Assembly: GCF_002286975.1 (NCBI RefSeq)
Contig: NZ_NSKB01000002.1
Location: forward strand, 496,001-560,000
Source: Halomonas salipaludis
Lineage (GTDB): Bacteria; Pseudomonadota; Gammaproteobacteria; Pseudomonadales; Halomonadaceae
Length of the DNA stretch: 64,000 nucleotides
Direction: 5' to 3'
This document shows, piece by piece, positions 60,072 through 64,000 of this stretch (the stretch's first letter is position 1; every line of letters starts with the position of its first letter). The notes under the pieces were generated by a model. That model made no database searches, was not told the DNA's origin, and saw only the letters and a list, made by a program, of their open reading frames with translations. A program made the translations under genes and the position numbers.

Positions 60072-61816
60072 GCGCTGTTCTCCATCTGGTAGGGACTGTG
60101 CGCCATCAGGGTTGCACTGCGGGCAGCGGCCTGACGTGACGCCCCCGCCTGCAGTACCTCCTGGGTCGGGCCGAACCGCGCCTGCCGGCCGCCCTTCAAT
60201 GCCAGCAGATGCGTGGTGGCCTTGAGCACCTGAGGCCGATGGGTGATCAGCACCACCGTCGCCTTGCGCTCACGCAACCACTGCAGGGCCGCCAGCAGCG
60301 CCTGCTCGCCGGCGTCGTCGAGGTTGGCATTGGGCTCGTCGAGCACCACCAGCGATGGCGGACCGTAGAGCGCTCGGGCCAGGCCAATGCGTTGCCGCTG
60401 ACCACCGGAGAGCCCCACGCCGCCGTCGCCCAACGGCGTGTCGTAGCCCTGGGGCAGCGACAGGATCAGCTCATGCACCCCAGCCGCCTTGGCGGCGGTA
60501 ATGACCTGGGCCGAATCCGGCTCGGCAAAGCGCGCAATATTCTCCGCCACGCTGCCGGCAAACAGCTCCACGTCCTGGGGCAGGTAGCCGATGTGCGGCC
60601 CTAACTGGGCCTTGTCCCAGTGCTGGATGGCGGCGCCATCCAGCCGCACCGTACCCACCTGGGGCCGCCATACGCCCACCAGCAGCCGCGCCAGGGTCGA
60701 CTTGCCGGAACCCGAGGGGCCCACCACTCCCAGCGCGTCGCCCGGCGCCAGGCGAACGTCGATCTGCACCAGGGTCGGTTTGCGCCCTCCCGGCGGCATT
60801 GCGCTGACGGCTTCTACCGCCACCTCGCCCCGCGGCGCGGGTAGCGCCATGCCCGTTTCGCGGGCAGGATGCGCCTCCAGCAGCGCCGCCAGACGCTGAT
60901 GCGCCAGGCGCGTGGTGCTCCACTGCCGCCAGGCGTTGATCACCTGGTCGATGGGCCCCAGCACACGTCCCATCAGGATCGATCCCGCGATCATGGTGCC
61001 CGGGCTGATGGCGCCGCCCACCGCCAACCAGGCGCCCAAGCCCAGCACCAGCGACTGCAGCGCCACGCGCAGGCTCTTAGATGCCGCGGTGATCAGCGCC
61101 GTGCGCTCGCTGGCCAGCCCCTGCAGGGCAACGAAACCGCCGTGCAGCCGCGCCCAACCCCGCGACAACGCACCCAGCATGCCCATGGCTTCGATGGCCT
61201 CGGCATGGCGCAGCTGGGCCTCGGCGGTGCTGGCGGCCTGCACCGACAGGCCGCCCGCTTCACGTAGCGGTGGCTGGGAGAGCCGCTCGTTGAGCCACGC
61301 CAGGGCGACCAGCAGCACCGCGCCCGCCAGTGCCAGGCAGCCGATCCAGGGGTGGAACAGGAACATCACCAATAAATAGAGCGGAAACCAGGGGGCATCG
61401 AAGAAGGCGAAGATGGCGTTGCCGGTGATGAACTGGCGCAGCGAGTCGAGATCCCGCGTGGCCTGGCCCGCCTGGGCACCCTGGCCGGCCAGGCCGCGCT
61501 CGAAGGCCGCCGTATAGGCCCGCTCGCCGAGCCGCTCGTCCATGCGCTCGCCGATCTGGATCACCACCAGGCTGCGCACGTACTCCAGCGCCCCCATCAG
61601 CGCCAGCAAGCCCAGCGCCATCAACGTCAAAAGCAGCAGCGTGGTGGTATTGCCCGAGGCCAGCACCCGGTCGTAGACCTGCAGCATGTAGAGCGGCGGC
61701 ACCAGCATCAGCAGATTGATCACTGCGCTATAGATGCCAACGCTACGAAAGCCGCCGCGATAGGCACCCAGCGCCTGGCGTATCTCGTTACGCGGCTCGC
61801 CGCGCGAAGGTTTCAT
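60068..61816 (-). CDS. hasD: Type I secretion ABC exporter (PrtD/HasD family)
   Basis: 582 residues. The N-terminal membrane domain has six helices ([20 protein letters not shown] and onward; it lacks a C39 peptidase domain, as PrtD/HasD types do). The C-terminal ATPase has Walker [16 protein letters not shown], signature [17 protein letters not shown], Walker [14 protein letters not shown] and the switch histidine in [11 protein letters not shown]. It exports the hemophore by its C-terminal signal. It starts 222 bases after hasA, and the intervening gap contains two hairpins. Confidence 0.94.
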   Translation of the reverse strand: MKPSRGEPRNEIRQALGAYRGGFRSVGIYSAVINLLMLVPPLYMLQVYDRVLASGNTTTLLLLTLMALGLLALMGALEYVRSLVVIQIGERMDERLGERAYTAAFERGLAGQGAQAGQATRDLDSLRQFITGNAIFAFFDAPWFPLYLLVMFLFHPWIGCLALAGAVLLVALAWLNERLSQPPLREAGGLSVQAASTAEAQLRHAEAIEAMGMLGALSRGWARLHGGFVALQGLASERTALITAASKSLRVALQSLVLGLGAWLAVGGAISPGTMIAGSILMGRVLGPIDQVINAWRQWSTTRLAHQRLAALLEAHPARETGMALPAPRGEVAVEAVSAMPPGGRKPTLVQIDVRLAPGDALGVVGPSGSGKSTLARLLVGVWRPQVGTVRLDGAAIQHWDKAQLGPHIGYLPQDVELFAGSVAENIARFAEPDSAQVITAAKAAGVHELILSLPQGYDTPLGDGGVGLSGGQRQRIGLARALYGPPSLVVLDEPNANLDDAGEQALLAALQWLRERKATVVLITHRPQVLKATTHLLALKGGRQARFGPTQEVLQAGASRQAAARSATLMAHSPYQMENSA

Positions 61817-61996
61817 GATGGGCTGCCCCTATCGGATGAGTCGTGAAAATCCGGCGAATCCCTCCGGGGACTCGCGCGTGCATTCGGTATCACTCATCAC
61901 AGGGTCACGGTAACCAGGCTTGACATCGCACCGCCGCCGGCGACAATGCCAAGGCGCCCCGGGCACAAGGCCCGTGGCGCGGTGATCAAAGGTTGC

Positions 61997-62023
61997 GGCA
62001 AGGGGAATCCCCTTGCCTTTTTT
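61997..62023. terminator. Hairpin with T-run between hasA and the exporter genes
   Basis: A 9-base perfect stem GGCAAGGGG / CCCCTTGCC with loop AAT, followed by TTTTTT on the plus strand; on the minus strand, which carries the operon, the stem comes 16 bases after the hasA stop but the T-run is on the wrong side. A second imperfect hairpin (GCGCCCCGGG / CCCGTGGCGC) lies at about 61953-61979. Together they suggest attenuation or mRNA stabilisation so that hemophore exceeds exporter. Confidence 0.55.
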
Positions 62024-62038
62024 ATTATGTGGCGATAC

Positions 62039-62659
62039 TCAGGCAGCCAGGGCGACGTCGAGGTCGCTGGTGCTGGCTACGCCGGTAGTAGAGACATCTC
62101 CTGCCAGGCCAGCCAGCTCAAGATCGGCGAAGGTAGAGTTCACCGACAGGCTGTAGTCATCGAGGATGTCGTTGATGACCCCCTCAAGAGCCGTGGTGTC
62201 ACCTCCCATCAGGCCCCATACCACTTCATGGACGATGTTGTCTTGGCCTTCGCTCTGCTCGCCGAACAGGTCGAGACCGCTGAGGTCGAGGTAGGTTTCA
62301 TCCAGTGCGAAGTTGCCATCACCGGTTGACTGCCAATCCTCCAAGTCGGCGCCAAACGCCAGCGAGTCCAGCGAGCCATACAAGATGTGCCAATTCGAGG
62401 GCCAGCCATCAAACAGCGTATAAGTGAGGTCGTTACCATCCGCCGCGCCGGCAATAAACGAGAAATCCTCGATATCGCCAAGCTCGGAGGTAACAGCGTA
62501 CTCGGTGCCGAATAACGGTCCTGGGAACCCCTGAGTGCTATTGAAGCTACTGTTATACTCGTGACCGTCCTGAGCATAGAAGTCGCTAAAGTCGTTGAAG
62601 AAATCCGCCAGCGTGCTGGAAGCAGTAAGGTTACCGCCATACTCTACAAAGAAGGACAT
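62039..62659 (-). CDS. hasA: HasA-type secreted hemophore
   Basis: 206 residues, close in plan to Serratia HasA (188): MSFFVEYGGNL start, GTEYAVTSE, LTYTLF, HILYGSLDSLAFG and IVHEVVWGLMGGDTTALEGV, then INDILDDYSLSVNSTFADLE. The heme ligands are kept: H33 (loop DGHEY) and Y80 (NDLTYTLF), with H91 as the tyrosine's helper. There is no N-terminal signal; the last residues DLDVALAA form the type I export signal. Small insertions around residues 72-76 and 84-90 distinguish it. AGGAG lies before the start at 62659. It takes heme from host or environmental heme proteins to the receptor encoded upstream. Confidence 0.94.
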   Translation of the reverse strand: MSFFVEYGGNLTASSTLADFFNDFSDFYAQDGHEYNSSFNSTQGFPGPLFGTEYAVTSELGDIEDFSFIAGAADGNDLTYTLFDGWPSNWHILYGSLDSLAFGADLEDWQSTGDGNFALDETYLDLSGLDLFGEQSEGQDNIVHEVVWGLMGGDTTALEGVINDILDDYSLSVNSTFADLELAGLAGDVSTTGVASTSDLDVALAA

Positions 62660-62759
62660 GCTTACATCTCCTATATTGCCTAGTTGAATGGAGCAGCAAC
62701 GTGCTCCGCTATTCTGACCACCGGCGAGCCGGCGGTCGGAATTCTGGTATTTATCTCCA

Positions 62760-64000
62760 TCAGAAGCGGTACTCGGCCCCTGCTATCACCGTACGTCCCG
62801 GCGAGGCACTCATGACTTGAACATCCCCCATGGGAATGCCGTAGGCTTCGTCACGCAGGTTATCCACGGTCAGATTGAGTCGTAGATTCTCCGTCGGGGT
62901 ATAAACGGCATAGAAGTCGGTGACGTTATAAGGCTGAATGGTCCCGTCACGGGTAGAGCGATAGACTCCTTCTTCCGATTGCAGCTGCTTGTGTCCCGAC
63001 GAGTAGCGATGGCGCAGGCCGACATCCAGACGCTGATCAAGAGCTCGAGTACCCAACTGCAGTGTATAGACCTGCCGCGGAGGTTTGGGGTAATACCATA
63101 GCCCCACATTTGAACAGTTTCGGGTTTCACAGTAAGTGACCCCACCGAGAATGTCTGTCTGATACCTTAAATTGGACCTCATATCGGTATCGGTATAGCT
63201 GGCTCGACCATAAACCGTGCCAGTATCGTAAGAGAGGTCGATCTCGAATCCTTCGCTGGTGACCGGAGAGGTATTGACGAAGCCCTGGGTTTGCAGTGGC
63301 AAAAGAGCCCCCGCTCCAGGGGCGCGTACCTGCGCCATACCCATCCAGTTCTTGGTATAGGCAGTGAAGTAGCTAAGCTTGGCGCGGAAGCGGTCACCGT
63401 CAAACAGAAAATCGTCGAAGGTCAGGTTGCTACCCACCTCCCAGGTCTCCGAGCGCTCCGGCTCGAGATAGGGATTGGGAAAGATCAGGGTCGGGTCATT
63501 GACATAGCGATGGTCGCCACCCACTAGGGTCTGGGTGATCGTCGGTGGCCGCCAGCCCTTGCCCCAATTGGCATACAGCTGCCATGACTGGAAGGGCTTG
63601 ACCGCTACGCCTAGGTTGGGGGAGACAGCTTCATCCTTGTGGTCGGCTTCAATCGTGTAATAGCCCCTTCCACTGCCGTAAGGGGTATAATATTCCGTCT
63701 CGCCCTTCAGGCGGTATTGGTCGTAGCGCACCCCGGCCTGCAGGGTGAGCCAGTCGTTATGGTCGAACTGCAGGGCACTAAATGCGCTGCCGAGCCAGCG
63801 CTCCCCATCGGGGTTCATGCGTTCCAAGCCCCCGGTATAATCTCTATTGGTCTCTCGCGTCCCGCTGGCACTGGGCGAGGTCTCATCTTTGCTAATATCA
63901 AAACCGTAATTCCAGGCCACGTCGAAGCCGGGGATGGTAAAGCGGGCGTTGTTCTCCGCAGTCAGCCCATAGGTTTCGGTGCGGGTACGCGAGTTGAAAC
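62760..64000 (-). CDS. hasR: TonB-dependent heme/hemophore receptor, C-terminal part (cut by window edge)
   Basis: The C-terminal 412 residues of an outer-membrane receptor; the reading frame is open to base 64000, so the plug and signal peptide are outside. Beta-barrel repeats of aromatic-alternating strands, the conserved NPYLEPERSETWEVGSNLTF, and the final strand ending VIAGAEYRF mark a TonB-dependent receptor. Its place directly before hasA, as in other has loci, supports a hemophore receptor; a general hemoglobin or siderophore receptor is possible without the N-terminus. The stop is 100 bases before the hasA start. Confidence 0.88.
   Translation of the reverse strand, partial: FNSRTRTETYGLTAENNARFTIPGFDVAWNYGFDISKDETSPSASGTRETNRDYTGGLERMNPDGERWLGSAFSALQFDHNDWLTLQAGVRYDQYRLKGETEYYTPYGSGRGYYTIEADHKDEAVSPNLGVAVKPFQSWQLYANWGKGWRPPTITQTLVGGDHRYVNDPTLIFPNPYLEPERSETWEVGSNLTFDDFLFDGDRFRAKLSYFTAYTKNWMGMAQVRAPGAGALLPLQTQGFVNTSPVTSEGFEIDLSYDTGTVYGRASYTDTDMRSNLRYQTDILGGVTYCETRNCSNVGLWYYPKPPRQVYTLQLGTRALDQRLDVGLRHRYSSGHKQLQSEEGVYRSTRDGTIQPYNVTDFYAVYTPTENLRLNLTVDNLRDEAYGIPMGDVQVMSASPGRTVIAGAEYRF

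Noticed and set aside
1-64000. CRISPR arrays, tRNA or rRNA genes, insertion sequences, prophage
   Set aside because: No regularly spaced repeats, cloverleaf-like genes, transposase motifs or phage genes were found on reading both strands; small RNAs cannot be excluded by eye.

Overview
The window looks like a chromosome segment of a moderately halophilic gammaproteobacterium of the Halomonas type. The basis is indirect: high GC (roughly 65% by eye outside one block), four separate TRAP transporter systems, acidic exported proteins, and familiar housekeeping genes (purEK, ilvD, yaeQ, selO, alkA, phoX). No rRNA, tRNA, insertion sequence, phage module or CRISPR array was seen.

Layout, left to right. 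1-4877: the edge of a glutamine-synthetase-family gene, a DctPQM TRAP transporter and its LysR regulator. 4973-8387: a gamma-glutamylcyclotransferase-like gene, a TraX-family gene, and a two-gene redox operon (a cytochrome b5/FMN fusion protein plus a ferric-reductase-like flavocytochrome) with a perfect FNR/Anr box upstream. 8564-12292: phoX with a PhoB-box candidate, then purEK. 12541-16109: a TAXI-type TRAP transporter with its DUF1850 partner. 16267-21498: yaeQ, then a small DNA-binding protein, a SelD-associated type oxidoreductase and a PhnD-like ABC importer, probably for selenate or a similar oxyanion. 21495-27850: ilvD, a TPP-riboswitch operon (SSS symporter plus TenA), an unknown gene and selO.

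28096-35295 is a sugar-acid catabolic cluster (GntR regulator, TRAP transporter, idonate and gluconate dehydrogenase homologues, enolase-superfamily dehydratase). Its transporter part is visibly AT-richer than its surroundings, which suggests acquisition. 35777-39259 holds a degraded HepT/MntA pair and a fourth TRAP system. 39416-41636 has alkA, a small exported repeat protein and a DsbA-like isomerase. 41661-54229 is an accessory block of short-chain dehydrogenases, hydrolases, reductases and AraC/TetR regulators. It contains two gene relics, including an AraC gene reduced by an internal in-frame deletion, and two clear TetR-type operators.

54233-64000 has a 5'-nucleotidase and a DUF454 protein, then an iron/heme block. 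That block holds a siderophore-interacting protein with a one-base frameshift behind a Fur-box candidate, a cytochrome b561, and a Has-type hemophore system: an outer-membrane receptor running off the right edge, the hemophore HasA with both heme ligands, and a three-gene type I exporter.

The points most worth following up are the Has system with its inter-gene hairpins, the exported b5-FMN electron-transfer operon, the predicted selenium-oxyanion importer, the riboswitch-controlled thiamin-precursor operon, and the decaying HepT and AraC genes.
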